Source of the DNA: Curtobacterium sp. VKM Ac-1393
Lineage (GTDB): Bacteria; Actinomycetota; Actinomycetes; Actinomycetales; Microbacteriaceae
Reading direction: 5' to 3'
DNA length: 64,000 nucleotides
NCBI RefSeq assembly: GCF_015350995.1
Contig: NZ_JADKRW010000002.1
Span: 615,458-679,457 of the forward strand
Made by a program: the position numbers and the translations under genes. Within the stretch, counting starts at the first letter, position 1, and each line of letters begins with the position of its first letter. Shown piece by piece: positions 36,923-44,966 of the stretch. The notes below the pieces were generated by a model. It searched no databases. It had not been told where the DNA came from and saw nothing but the letters and a program-made list of their open reading frames with translations.

Positions 36923-37622
36923 CGTGCACGACACGTCCAGCGCCGAGCCCGGCGGCGCTGACGAGATGGCCGACGCCCGCGCGATCGAGCACGAGATCCA
37001 CGAGCACACCGAGCGCTCCGAGTACGGCCTGGCCCCGCAGGCGCACCCGGCGATCCCGATCGACCGCCAGCTCGAGGCGATCCTCATGATCGCGGACGAG
37101 CCACAGTCCCTCGTCGCGCTCGGCGCCGCCGTGAACGCCCCCGTCCCCGCCGTCCGCCAGGCGATCGAACGCCTCGTCGCGGACTTCGACGGCGTCGACG
37201 GCACGATCCGCCGCGGGTTCGAACTCCGCGAGGTCGGCGGCGGCTGGCGCTTCTACGTCCGCGCCGACCTCGACACCGTGGTCGAGCAGTTCGTGGAGGC
37301 CGAGCGCCCCTCGCGCCTGTCGCAGGCCGCGCTCGAGACCCTGGCGGTCGTCGCCTACAAGCAACCGATCACGCGATCCCAGATCGCGGCGATCCGTGCC
37401 GTCAACGTCGACGGCGTCGTCCGAACGCTGGTCGCGCGCGGTCTCATCGAGGAGTCGTTCACCGACTCCGAGACCGGCGCCATCAACTACGTCACGTCCG
37501 GCCTGCTCCTGCAGCAGCTCGGCATCAACTCGCTCGACGAGCTGCCGCTCATCTCGCCCCTCCTGGACGACGGTGCGGACGGCTTCGAGCAGAACGAAGG
37601 GATCCCCGATGGCCGGGTTTGA
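36912..37622 (+). CDS. scpB: Segregation and condensation protein B
   Basis: 236 aa. About 55 acidic disordered residues lead into two winged-helix domains (RQLEAILMIADEPQSLVALG; SQAALETLAVVAYKQPITRSQIAAIRAVNVDGVVRTLVARGLIEE). Partner of ScpA. Ends 14 nt inside the following pseudouridine synthase gene. Confidence 0.95.
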   Translation: MTDDVHDTSSAEPGGADEMADARAIEHEIHEHTERSEYGLAPQAHPAIPIDRQLEAILMIADEPQSLVALGAAVNAPVPAVRQAIERLVADFDGVDGTIRRGFELREVGGGWRFYVRADLDTVVEQFVEAERPSRLSQAALETLAVVAYKQPITRSQIAAIRAVNVDGVVRTLVARGLIEESFTDSETGAINYVTSGLLLQQLGINSLDELPLISPLLDDGADGFEQNEGIPDGRV

Positions 37623-39732
37623 CGACCGGGGGCGCGGCGCGCCCCGAGACCGAGACGACCGCAACGGACGCTCAGGAGGCCCGGATCGCCCCGGGCGTTC
37701 GGCTCCCGGCCGTGGCGGGACCGGCTCCAGTGCCGGTGGCCGCTCCGGCGGGTACGGTCGCGACGACCGCGGGGGCGCTCGCCCGCCGCGTGACGACGAC
37801 CGTCGTGGCGGGTACCCGTCGCGCGACGACCGTGGTGGGTACCGGGGCAACTCGGCGCCGCGTGACGACCGCGGCGGCTACCGCGGCCGTGATGACCGCA
37901 GCTCGGCTCCGCGTGATGACCGTGGTGGCTACCGGGGTCGCGATGACCGCAGCTCGGCGCCGCGTGACGACCGTGGTGGGTACCGCGGTAACTCGGCTCC
38001 GCGTGATGACCGTGGCGGCTACCGCGGGCGCGATGACCGCAGTGCTGCGCCGCGCGACGACCGTGGCGGCTACCGGGGCCGTGACGACCGTGGTGCTTCG
38101 GCTCCGCGTGACGACCGTGGCGGCTACCGAGGCAACTCTGCGCCGCGCGATGACCGTGGTGGGTACCGGGGCAACTCGGCGCCGCGTGACGACCGCGGCG
38201 GCTACCGCGGCCGTGATGACCGCAGCTCCGCTCCGCGTGAGGACCGTGGTGGCTACCGGGGCAACTCGGCGCCGCGCGATGACCGTGGCGGCTACCGAGG
38301 TCGCGATGACCGCAGCTCCGCTCCGCGTGACGACCGTGGTGGCTACCGGGGCAACTCGGCGCCGCGCGACGACCGCGGCGGCTATCGAGGCCGCGACGAC
38401 CGCAGCGCAGCTCCGCGTGAGGACCGTGGCGGCTACCGCGGCCGTGACGACCGCAGCTCGGCGCCGCGTGACGACCGCGGTGGCTACCGCGGTCGCGATG
38501 ACCGCAGTTCGGCGCCGCGCGATGACCGTGGTGGCTACCGGGGCCGCGATGACCGCAGCTCGGCGCCGCGCGATGACCGTGGTGGCTACCGGGGTCGCGA
38601 TGACCGCAGCTCGGCCCCTCGCGACGACCGCAGCTCGGCTCCCCGCGACAACCGCGACAACCGCGAGGACCGCCGCGGCCCCGACGGCCAGCAGAGCCGC
38701 GTCTGGCACAACGGCCGCCGGTACGTCGGCGGCACCACGAGCGTCCGCAACAGCGACCGCAACGGCAAGGGCAGCAGCGCTGCCAACGGCAACGGCCGCA
38801 CCACGCCGAAGCCGAGCGGCGAGCGTGACAGCCACGGCAACCCGGTCGAGGGCACGCCCGAACGCCCGATCATCGAAGAGTGGGACGCGGCGGACGGGAC
38901 GGCGCCTGCCGGGGCCGAGCCGGGCCTCCAGGCAGAGGGGGAGCGCCTGCAGAAGGTGATCGCCGCTGCTGGCGTGGCATCTCGCCGTGTCGCGGAGAAC
39001 CTGATCGTCGAGGGCCGCGTGACGGTCAACGGCCAGGTGGTGGACGCCCTCGGGCGTCGTGTCGACCCCGCGACGGACGCGATCTCGGTCGACGGTGTGC
39101 CGGTGCAGATCGACTCCTCGCGGCGCTACATCGTGCTGAACAAGCCGACCGGTGTCGTCTCGAGCCTGCAGGACGAGCGCGGTCGCCGCGACCTGACCGA
39201 GTTCGTGGACCGCTACGAGGAACGCCTGTTCAACGTCGGCCGTCTCGACACGGAGACCTCCGGCCTGCTGGTCCTGACGAACGACGGCGACCTGGCCCAC
39301 GTGCTCGCGCACCCGTCGTTCGGGGTGCAGAAGACCTACATCGCGAAGGTGCACGGCAACGTGAACCCCGCCGTGGTGCAGCGTCTGACCGAGGGCGTCG
39401 AGCTCGAGGACGGCCCGATCAAGGCGGACAAGGTGCGGTTGCTCGAGTCCTCGCGGGGTGAGTCGCTCGTCGAGATCACGCTGCACTCCGGCCGCAACCG
39501 CATCGTCCGCCGCATGCTCGAGGCCGTCGACCACCCGGTCCTCGAACTCGTCCGCCGGTCGTTCGGGCCGCTGCACCTGGGCAGCCTGCCGCCGGGCAAG
39601 ATGCGCGAGCTCGGCACGGTCGAGGTCGGCAAGCTGCTCAGCACCGTCCGTGACGCGAAGCCCTCCGGGCGGGACGACCGCGACATCGCGCTCGACGAGG
39701 ACGACGAGTGGGAGGACGAGACCGCGGACTGA
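37609..39732 (+). CDS. rluB: RluB-type pseudouridine synthase with a long RGG-like repeat region
   Basis: 707 aa; bacterial RluB is usually 240-300. Residues about 72-350 consist of roughly 17 copies of DDRGGYRG followed by NSAPR or RDDRSSAPR, an Arg/Gly/Asp/Tyr low-complexity region. After a linker, an S4 RNA-binding domain (LQKVIAAAGVASRRVAENLIVEGRV, about residue 447) and the catalytic domain with GRLDTETSGLLVLTNDG (Asp near 546) follow, then NRIVRRMLEAVDHPV. The enzyme modifies 23S rRNA. The repeat resembles RGG boxes of RNA-binding proteins. The order scpA-scpB-rluB is standard. Confidence 0.92.
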   Translation: MAGFDDRGRGAPRDRDDRNGRSGGPDRPGRSAPGRGGTGSSAGGRSGGYGRDDRGGARPPRDDDRRGGYPSRDDRGGYRGNSAPRDDRGGYRGRDDRSSAPRDDRGGYRGRDDRSSAPRDDRGGYRGNSAPRDDRGGYRGRDDRSAAPRDDRGGYRGRDDRGASAPRDDRGGYRGNSAPRDDRGGYRGNSAPRDDRGGYRGRDDRSSAPREDRGGYRGNSAPRDDRGGYRGRDDRSSAPRDDRGGYRGNSAPRDDRGGYRGRDDRSAAPREDRGGYRGRDDRSSAPRDDRGGYRGRDDRSSAPRDDRGGYRGRDDRSSAPRDDRGGYRGRDDRSSAPRDDRSSAPRDNRDNREDRRGPDGQQSRVWHNGRRYVGGTTSVRNSDRNGKGSSAANGNGRTTPKPSGERDSHGNPVEGTPERPIIEEWDAADGTAPAGAEPGLQAEGERLQKVIAAAGVASRRVAENLIVEGRVTVNGQVVDALGRRVDPATDAISVDGVPVQIDSSRRYIVLNKPTGVVSSLQDERGRRDLTEFVDRYEERLFNVGRLDTETSGLLVLTNDGDLAHVLAHPSFGVQKTYIAKVHGNVNPAVVQRLTEGVELEDGPIKADKVRLLESSRGESLVEITLHSGRNRIVRRMLEAVDHPVLELVRRSFGPLHLGSLPPGKMRELGTVEVGKLLSTVRDAKPSGRDDRDIALDEDDEWEDETAD
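37822..38660 (+). repeat. In-frame coding tandem repeat in rluB
   Basis: 39-bp and 51-bp units encode DDRGGYRGNSAPR and DDRGGYRGRDDRSSAPR in mixed order, about 17 DRGGYRG cores. The reading frame is never broken. Confidence 0.9.
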
Positions 39733-39767
39733 CCGCGGACTGACCCGCGACCGGCCGTCCGGCCGTC

Positions 39768-39805
39768 ACCGACACCCGGGCGTCGACCGACGCCCGGGTG
39801 TCGGT
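39768..39805. terminator. Perfect 18-bp inverted repeat after rluB
   Basis: Arms 39768-39785 and 39788-39805 are perfectly complementary (ACCGACACCCGGGCGTCG and its complement) with a 2-nt spacer. It ends 4 nt before the tyrA -10 box. Confidence 0.75.
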
Positions 39806-39808
39806 CGG

Positions 39809-39814
39809 TAGGCT
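39809..39814 (+). promoter_or_regulatory. Leaderless -10 box (TAGGCT) for tyrA
   Basis: TAGGCT, 6 nt, then GTG at 39821. Confidence 0.5.
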
Positions 39815-39820
39815 TGCCCG

Positions 39821-40933
39821 GTGACCGACCTGACGAACTCTGACATCGACCGCCGTGTGCGCGGGCCGGTGCGGGTCGTCGGCACCGGGCTCCTCGGCAC
39901 CTCGATCGGGCTCGCCCTGCGTGAGAAGGGTGTCGACGTCGTCCTCGACGACGTCTCACCCGGCGCATTGGCGCTCGCCGTCGACTACGGCGCGGGTCGC
40001 CGGCCCGAACCCGGCGACCAGCCGGAGCTCGTCGTGGTGGCTGTCCCGCCGGACGTCGTGGCGACGGTCGTCGGCCGTGAGCTCTCGGCGTACCCGGACG
40101 CCATCGTGACCGACGTCGCGAGCGTGAAGGCCGGGCCGTTGGCCGAGCTCGTGGCAGCCGGCGCCGACGTCACCCGCTACATCGGGTCGCACCCGATGGC
40201 CGGTCGCGAGCGCAGCGGGCCGAGCGCCGCCCGCGCCGACCTGTTCGTCGGCAGCCCATGGGTGATCGCCGGCCACGACGCCATCAGCTACCAGCGCGCC
40301 GCCGTGGTCGAGGACCTGGCGCTCGACGTCGGCGCGACCGTCGTGCCGATGGACCCCGCGTCGCACGACCTGGCCGTGGCCTACGTCTCGCACGTGCCGC
40401 AGCTGGTGTCGACGCTGATGGCCTCGCGGCTGCGCGACGCCCCGGACGGCTCCCTCGGCCTGGCCGGTGGTGGGGTCCGTGACGTCACCCGGGTCGCCGC
40501 GAGCGACCCCGGCCTGTGGGTGCAGATCATCGGTGCGAACGCGGCCAACGTCCGGCGGGTGCTGTCCGACCTGCGCGACGAGCTGAGCGGCGTGATCGGG
40601 GCGCTCGACGACCCCGCCGCCGCCGGAGCACCGCGGACCCTCGCCGAGACGATCGCCGCCGGCAACCGCGGCGTCGAACGGCTGCCGGGCAAGCACGGCA
40701 CCACCAAGCGCTTCGCCCAGGTGGTCGTCCTCGTCGACGACACCCCCGGGCAGATCGCCGCGCTCCTGACGTTCATCGGGGAGATCGGCATCAACCTCGA
40801 GGACATGCGCCTCGAGCACTCACCGGGCGCGCAGATCGGCATCGTCGAGGTGTCGGTGCTGCCCGAGCAGGAACAGCGACTCGTCGAGGAACTCGAGGGT
40901 CGCGGATGGAGGATCGCAGCAGCATGGGCCTGA
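39821..40933 (+). CDS. tyrA: Prephenate dehydrogenase
   Basis: 370 aa. Rossmann motif [29 protein letters not shown], and the catalytic/substrate block [15 protein letters not shown]-terminal ACT domain ([34 protein letters not shown]) suggests tyrosine feedback. It makes 4-hydroxyphenylpyruvate. It overlaps cmk by 10 nt. Confidence 0.93.
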   Translation: MTDLTNSDIDRRVRGPVRVVGTGLLGTSIGLALREKGVDVVLDDVSPGALALAVDYGAGRRPEPGDQPELVVVAVPPDVVATVVGRELSAYPDAIVTDVASVKAGPLAELVAAGADVTRYIGSHPMAGRERSGPSAARADLFVGSPWVIAGHDAISYQRAAVVEDLALDVGATVVPMDPASHDLAVAYVSHVPQLVSTLMASRLRDAPDGSLGLAGGGVRDVTRVAASDPGLWVQIIGANAANVRRVLSDLRDELSGVIGALDDPAAAGAPRTLAETIAAGNRGVERLPGKHGTTKRFAQVVVLVDDTPGQIAALLTFIGEIGINLEDMRLEHSPGAQIGIVEVSVLPEQEQRLVEELEGRGWRIAAAWA

Positions 40934-41838
40934 ACGACACGAACGCAGCGACGAACGACTCCGGTGTGACCGGCGGGCTCGGCGGGTCTGGTGGGCCCGA
41001 CGGGCCCGGCTCCGGCCTGCCGACGCCCGGCGACGGCGGTGCCGGCGGTCCGCTGAGCGGCAGCGGCGACGGCGGCGCGCTCGGTGGCCCGGCCGCCGGC
41101 CTCGGCGAGCCCGGCGGCGAGCCCGGTTCGACCAGCGCCCCGGTCCCCGCCGGCCTGGCGGACGGCGCGTACGTCGCGAAGTTCGTCATCGCGGTCGACG
41201 GCCCCGCAGGCAGCGGCAAGTCGAGCGTCTCCCGCGCGGCCGCCCGTGCCCTTGGCTACGGCTACCAGGACACCGGCGCCGCTTACCGCGCCCTCGCCTG
41301 GCACGCGCTGCAGCAGCAGGTCGACCTCGACGACGGCGCGGCGATCCTGGCGAGCTGGGAGACGTTCGACTACGCCATCGGCACCGACCCCGACGACTAC
41401 TACGTGCGCGTGGGGGAGACCGACGTCACCGACGCGATCCGCACCCCCGACGTGACGGGTGCCGTGGCCCACATCGCGAAGCTCCCCGACGTCCGCCACC
41501 GCCTCGTGCAGCTGTTCCGGAACGTCATGCGGAAGACCGACGCACCGGGCATCATCACCGAGGGTCGGGACATCACCACGGTGGTCGCACCCGACGCCGA
41601 GGTCCGGATCCTGCTGACGGCCGACGAGTCCGTTAGAATGGCCCGGCGCTCGGCAGAGGTCACGACCCAGTCGGCCGCACAGACCTCTGCCGCCCTCGCC
41701 CGTCGAGACGCGGCGGACGCGAAGGTCGTCGACTTCATGAACGCCGCAGACGGCGTCACGACGCTCGACTCCACCGACCTCGACTTCGACCAGACCGTGC
41801 AGGCGGTCGTCGACCTGGCCCGCGCGGCCACGCACTGA
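40924..41838 (+). CDS. cmk: Cytidylate kinase with Gly/Pro-rich N-terminal extension
   Basis: 304 aa; typical CMK is about 225. P-loop [14 protein letters not shown] at residues 91-104, [44 protein letters not shown]. It phosphorylates CMP/dCMP. The first 80 residues are Gly/Ser/Pro/Ala-rich and unlike any domain. An in-frame ATG 18 nt upstream is possible; GGAGG 11 nt before 40924 supports the chosen start. tyrA-cmk-der is a conserved order. Confidence 0.92.
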   Translation: MGLNDTNAATNDSGVTGGLGGSGGPDGPGSGLPTPGDGGAGGPLSGSGDGGALGGPAAGLGEPGGEPGSTSAPVPAGLADGAYVAKFVIAVDGPAGSGKSSVSRAAARALGYGYQDTGAAYRALAWHALQQQVDLDDGAAILASWETFDYAIGTDPDDYYVRVGETDVTDAIRTPDVTGAVAHIAKLPDVRHRLVQLFRNVMRKTDAPGIITEGRDITTVVAPDAEVRILLTADESVRMARRSAEVTTQSAAQTSAALARRDAADAKVVDFMNAADGVTTLDSTDLDFDQTVQAVVDLARAATH

Positions 41839-41944
41839 CGCACGACCGGACGGCCTCGGCCGCCCGGTCACCACTGCCGGAACTCCGGCCCGGCCGGGAA
41901 CGGCCACCGACACCGCGGCTCCGGCCGCTCGCGAGGAACCCACC

Positions 41945-43465
41945 ATGGCTCAGCTGGACAACCCGGACAACGACGACTTCCCCCAGTACGACGACGCCCT
42001 CGGCGAGCGGCTCGCCGGACTCGACGAGGCCGAGGCCGAGCAGCGCGCCACCGCGCTCCGCGCCGGACTCGAGGAGTACGACCTCGAGGACGAGGACCTC
42101 GCCCTGCTCGAGGCCGGCCAGGTCGGCGAGGACGGCGTCCACTACCTGCCCGCCTACCCTGTGCTCGCGATCGTCGGCCGCCCGAACGTCGGCAAGTCCG
42201 CGCTCGTCAACCGCATCCTCGGTCGTCGTGAGGCCGTCGTGCAGGACGTCCCCGGCGTCACGCGTGACCGCGTCAGCTACAAGGCCGACTGGAACGACAA
42301 GCGTTTCACGCTCGTCGACACCGGCGGCTGGGAGCCCGGCGCCGAGGGCATCAACGCCTCGGTCGCCGCGCAGGCCGAGGTCGCGATCGACCTCGCCGAC
42401 GCCGTGCTGTTCGTCGTCGACGTCACGGTCGGCATCACCGCCACCGACGAGCACGTCGTCAAGATGCTCCGCGGCACCGACCGCCCCGTCATCGTCGTCG
42501 CGAACAAGGCCGACGACGAGCGCCGTGAACTCGACGCCTACGAGCTCTGGAACCTGGGGCTCGGCGAGCCGCACCCGGTGTCGGCCCTGCACGGCCGTGG
42601 CGTCGCGGACCTGCTCGACCTGATCATCAAGACGCTGCCCGACACCTCGGCCGTCGCCAAGCAGGAGGTCGGCGGCCCCCGCCGCGTGGCCATCCTCGGC
42701 CGCCCGAACGTCGGCAAGAGCTCGCTACTCAACAAGGCCGCCGGTGAAGAGCGCGTCGTCGTGAACGACATCGCCGGCACCACCCGCGACCCGGTGGACG
42801 AGCAGATCGAGCTCGGCGGCAAGGTGTGGCGCTTCGTCGACACCGCCGGCATCCGGAAGCGCGTCCACATGCAGCAGGGCGCCGACTTCTACGCCTCGCT
42901 CCGCACCACCGCGGCGCTCGAGAAGGCCGAGGTCGCCGTCGTCGTCCTCGACGTCACCGAGCCCGTCTCCGTGCAGGACCTGCGCATCATCGACCTGGTG
43001 CTCGAGTCGGGCCGTGCGCTCGTGCTGGCCTACAACAAGTGGGACCTGCTCGACGACGAACGCCGCCGCTACCTCGAGCGCGAGATCGAGCAGGACCTGG
43101 CGCACGTCGCCTGGGCCCCGCGCGTGAACATCTCGGCCCGCACCGGCCGCCACCTCGAGAAGCTCGTGCCGGCGCTCGAAACCGCGCTCGCGTCGTGGGA
43201 CACCCGCATCCCGACCGGCAAGGTCAACGCCTTCATCGCCGAGCTCGTCCAGGAGCACCCCCACCCCGTGCGCGGCGGCAAGCAGCCCCGCATCCTGTTC
43301 GGGACCCAGGCGTCGAGCCAGCCGCCGACGTTCGTGCTCTTCACGTCGGCGTTCCTCGACCCGCAGTACCGACGGTTCATCACGCGTCGACTCCGCGAGG
43401 TCTGGGGCTTCTCCGGCACCCCGATCAACGTCAACATGCGGGTGCGCGAGCGCCGGAAGCGCTGA
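41945..43465 (+). CDS. der: Ribosome biogenesis GTPase Der (EngA)
   Basis: 506 aa with two G domains: [16 protein letters not shown] near residue 80 and [15 protein letters not shown] near 253, each with DTGGWEPG / DTAGIRKR and NKAD / NKWD. C-terminal KH-like domain. An acidic 70-residue N-terminus is typical of actinobacteria. GAGGAA precedes the ATG. Acts in 50S subunit assembly. Confidence 0.96.
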   Translation: MAQLDNPDNDDFPQYDDALGERLAGLDEAEAEQRATALRAGLEEYDLEDEDLALLEAGQVGEDGVHYLPAYPVLAIVGRPNVGKSALVNRILGRREAVVQDVPGVTRDRVSYKADWNDKRFTLVDTGGWEPGAEGINASVAAQAEVAIDLADAVLFVVDVTVGITATDEHVVKMLRGTDRPVIVVANKADDERRELDAYELWNLGLGEPHPVSALHGRGVADLLDLIIKTLPDTSAVAKQEVGGPRRVAILGRPNVGKSSLLNKAAGEERVVVNDIAGTTRDPVDEQIELGGKVWRFVDTAGIRKRVHMQQGADFYASLRTTAALEKAEVAVVVLDVTEPVSVQDLRIIDLVLESGRALVLAYNKWDLLDDERRRYLEREIEQDLAHVAWAPRVNISARTGRHLEKLVPALETALASWDTRIPTGKVNAFIAELVQEHPHPVRGGKQPRILFGTQASSQPPTFVLFTSAFLDPQYRRFITRRLREVWGFSGTPINVNMRVRERRKR

Positions 43466-43482
43466 CCCGCAGCTCCGTCACA

Positions 43483-43516
43483 CACAACGCGTCCCGTCCG
43501 CACGGGGCGCGTTGTG
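43483..43516 (+). terminator. Hairpin terminator after der
   Basis: CACAACGCGTCCCGT (43483-43497) pairs with ACGGGGCGCGTTGTG (43502-43516), one G-U pair, 4-nt loop. Confidence 0.8.
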
Positions 43517-43531
43517 CGTTCGCGTTCGGCC

Positions 43532-43561
43532 GGGAGGCCCGGATCACGTCCGCAGCGTCGG
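43532..43561 (+). repeat. Dispersed GGGAGGCCCG element, copy 6
   Basis: GGGAGGCCCGGATCACGTCC and then GCAGCGTCGG; it shares a CGCGTTCGNCC lead-in with copy 3. Confidence 0.6.
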
Positions 43562-43575
43562 TGCGGCACCATGGG

Positions 43576-44214
43576 ATGGTGCGTATCGGGCGGTGGGAGA
43601 CGGATCGACGTCGGCTCGCCCTGGTGGGTGCCCTCGTCGCCGTGGTCGTCGTCGGGTCGGTGTCGCTCTGGACGGTCTCGCACGCCCCGGCCGACGACGA
43701 GACAGTCACTCGCTCCGAACGAGCCGAGCCCGAACCCGCGCAGTCGCCCACGGAGGGGCTGCGACCCTCGAACGGCCTCGAAGTCCCCTTGCCCGAGGAA
43801 TCCCCGGCCGTGCAACCGATCGACTCGTCACCGATCGAACCCTGGTGGCGCCGCGTCCCGCCGGTCTCCGGGGACATCGTCGGCATCGACGGCGCCGCTG
43901 CCTCTGGACACGTCCACATCGCGGGGAACACGAGTGACGCCACACTCGCGGTCGACATCTCGCACCTGCAGACGGGGACGACGGGGCCGGTCGACGTCGT
44001 GTTGTCCGCCGGGACCGTCACGGGAGGGAAGGACCCGAGGTGGACGCCGGCGGGTGAGTCCTTCGACGTGTTCCAGGCCGCCGGCGTCGAGGAAGGGCTG
44101 ACCGTCGTGCTGAGCGACCCGTGGACGCTGCCCGACGAGGTCCGCTCCCTCGTCCTGCTCGACGCCGCGACCGGCACGGTGCTCGGTGGCGCGGCGCTCG
44201 TGCCGAGCGACTGA
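43576..44214 (+). CDS. Membrane-anchored extracytoplasmic protein, DM13-like domain
   Basis: 212 aa. Basic N-terminus, one membrane helix (about residues 12-32), a Pro/Glu-rich linker, and a C-terminal beta-rich domain (SGHVHIAGNTSDATLAVDISHLQTGTTGPVDVVLSAG). This resembles DM13 domains, but the similarity is by eye. No catalytic motif. The ATG at 43576 is chosen as the first start giving a clean membrane segment. Flanked downstream by a 45-bp palindrome. Confidence 0.7.
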   Translation: MVRIGRWETDRRRLALVGALVAVVVVGSVSLWTVSHAPADDETVTRSERAEPEPAQSPTEGLRPSNGLEVPLPEESPAVQPIDSSPIEPWWRRVPPVSGDIVGIDGAAASGHVHIAGNTSDATLAVDISHLQTGTTGPVDVVLSAGTVTGGKDPRWTPAGESFDVFQAAGVEEGLTVVLSDPWTLPDEVRSLVLLDAATGTVLGGAALVPSD

Positions 44215-44232
44215 GCCGGCTGGGCAGTCCCG

Positions 44233-44294
44233 CGCCGACCCGGAACGACATCGTCGACGTCGTGCGACCTCGATGACGTCGTTCGGGGTCGGCG
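44233..44294. repeat. Extended palindrome A (45-bp core 44242-44286)
   Basis: 17-nt outer arms (44233-44249 and 44278-44294) are complementary with one mismatch, and the centre (TCGACGTCGT) is also symmetrical. It is related to the palindrome at 44901-44945. It may end the upstream transcript. Confidence 0.65.
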
Positions 44295-44325
44295 ACGGCG
44301 CGCGCGGTACGTCTGGGGGAGTTCG

Positions 44326-44865
44326 ATGCGGCACGATGTACTGGTGACGCAGCGCAACGACGGACTCGGTGGCCTCGCCGACCGTGCGTGGTGCCGGCTG
44401 CGGCTCGACCGGTTGGCCGGAGGTCGACAGGGCGGCTACGTCATCCGTCAGGACATGCTCGAGCACCCCGACACGGTTCGGTCGTTCCGGTGGATCCGGT
44501 GGCTGCTCGTCGCCGAGACGATCGTCGGACTCGCTGCCATCGTCGTCGCCGTGCTGCTGACGCGCGCGGGGGAGACCGTGCCGTGGGCGGTGTGGTTCCG
44601 GGCGACGGTGGTGCTGCTCATCACCCTGACGCTCTACGTCTTCGCGTGGCGGGCGCAGCTCGGGTACTACTGGGCGTACCAGCGCGTGCGGTTGTTCAGC
44701 CGGATCTTCCCGATCGTGACGCTCATCGTGGCGGCGATCCCCGGGCTGTACCCGTTCTGGATGGTGATCGAGCAGATCCTGTTCTCGCTGCTCATGATCG
44801 GCATCGGCGACGTGCTCACCACCGACCACATGCGCGCCACGTTCCCGAAGCCCGCCCGCCGCTAG
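44326..44865 (+). CDS. Four-helix integral membrane protein of unknown function
   Basis: 179 aa. About 55 residues of cytoplasmic N-terminus, then hydrophobic helices at about residues 62-80, 90-107, 124-143 and 146-162. A GTG at 44344 preceded by CACGAT and 6 nt could be the true, leaderless start. No recognised family. It lies between two related palindromes. Confidence 0.65.
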   Translation: MRHDVLVTQRNDGLGGLADRAWCRLRLDRLAGGRQGGYVIRQDMLEHPDTVRSFRWIRWLLVAETIVGLAAIVVAVLLTRAGETVPWAVWFRATVVLLITLTLYVFAWRAQLGYYWAYQRVRLFSRIFPIVTLIVAAIPGLYPFWMVIEQILFSLLMIGIGDVLTTDHMRATFPKPARR

Positions 44866-44900
44866 CCCCGCCCGCCCGCGCCGGACGCCGACGCCGACGC

Positions 44901-44945
44901 CGAACGACACTGTCGATGTCGTACGACGTCGAGGAAGTCGTTCCG
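44901..44945. repeat. Palindrome B, related to palindrome A
   Basis: CGAACGAC...GTCGTTCC with the central block TGTCGTACGACGTCGA; on the minus strand it aligns with palindrome A over about 44 bp. Lies between convergent genes. Confidence 0.65.
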
Positions 44946-44966
44946 AGTCAGGACGCGCGCGCAGCG

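Noticed and set aside
37672..39576. 634-aa open frame antisense to rluB
   Set aside because: It exists only because the in-frame repeat avoids stops on the other strand; its product is Ala/Val/Thr low-complexity and rluB has clear domains.
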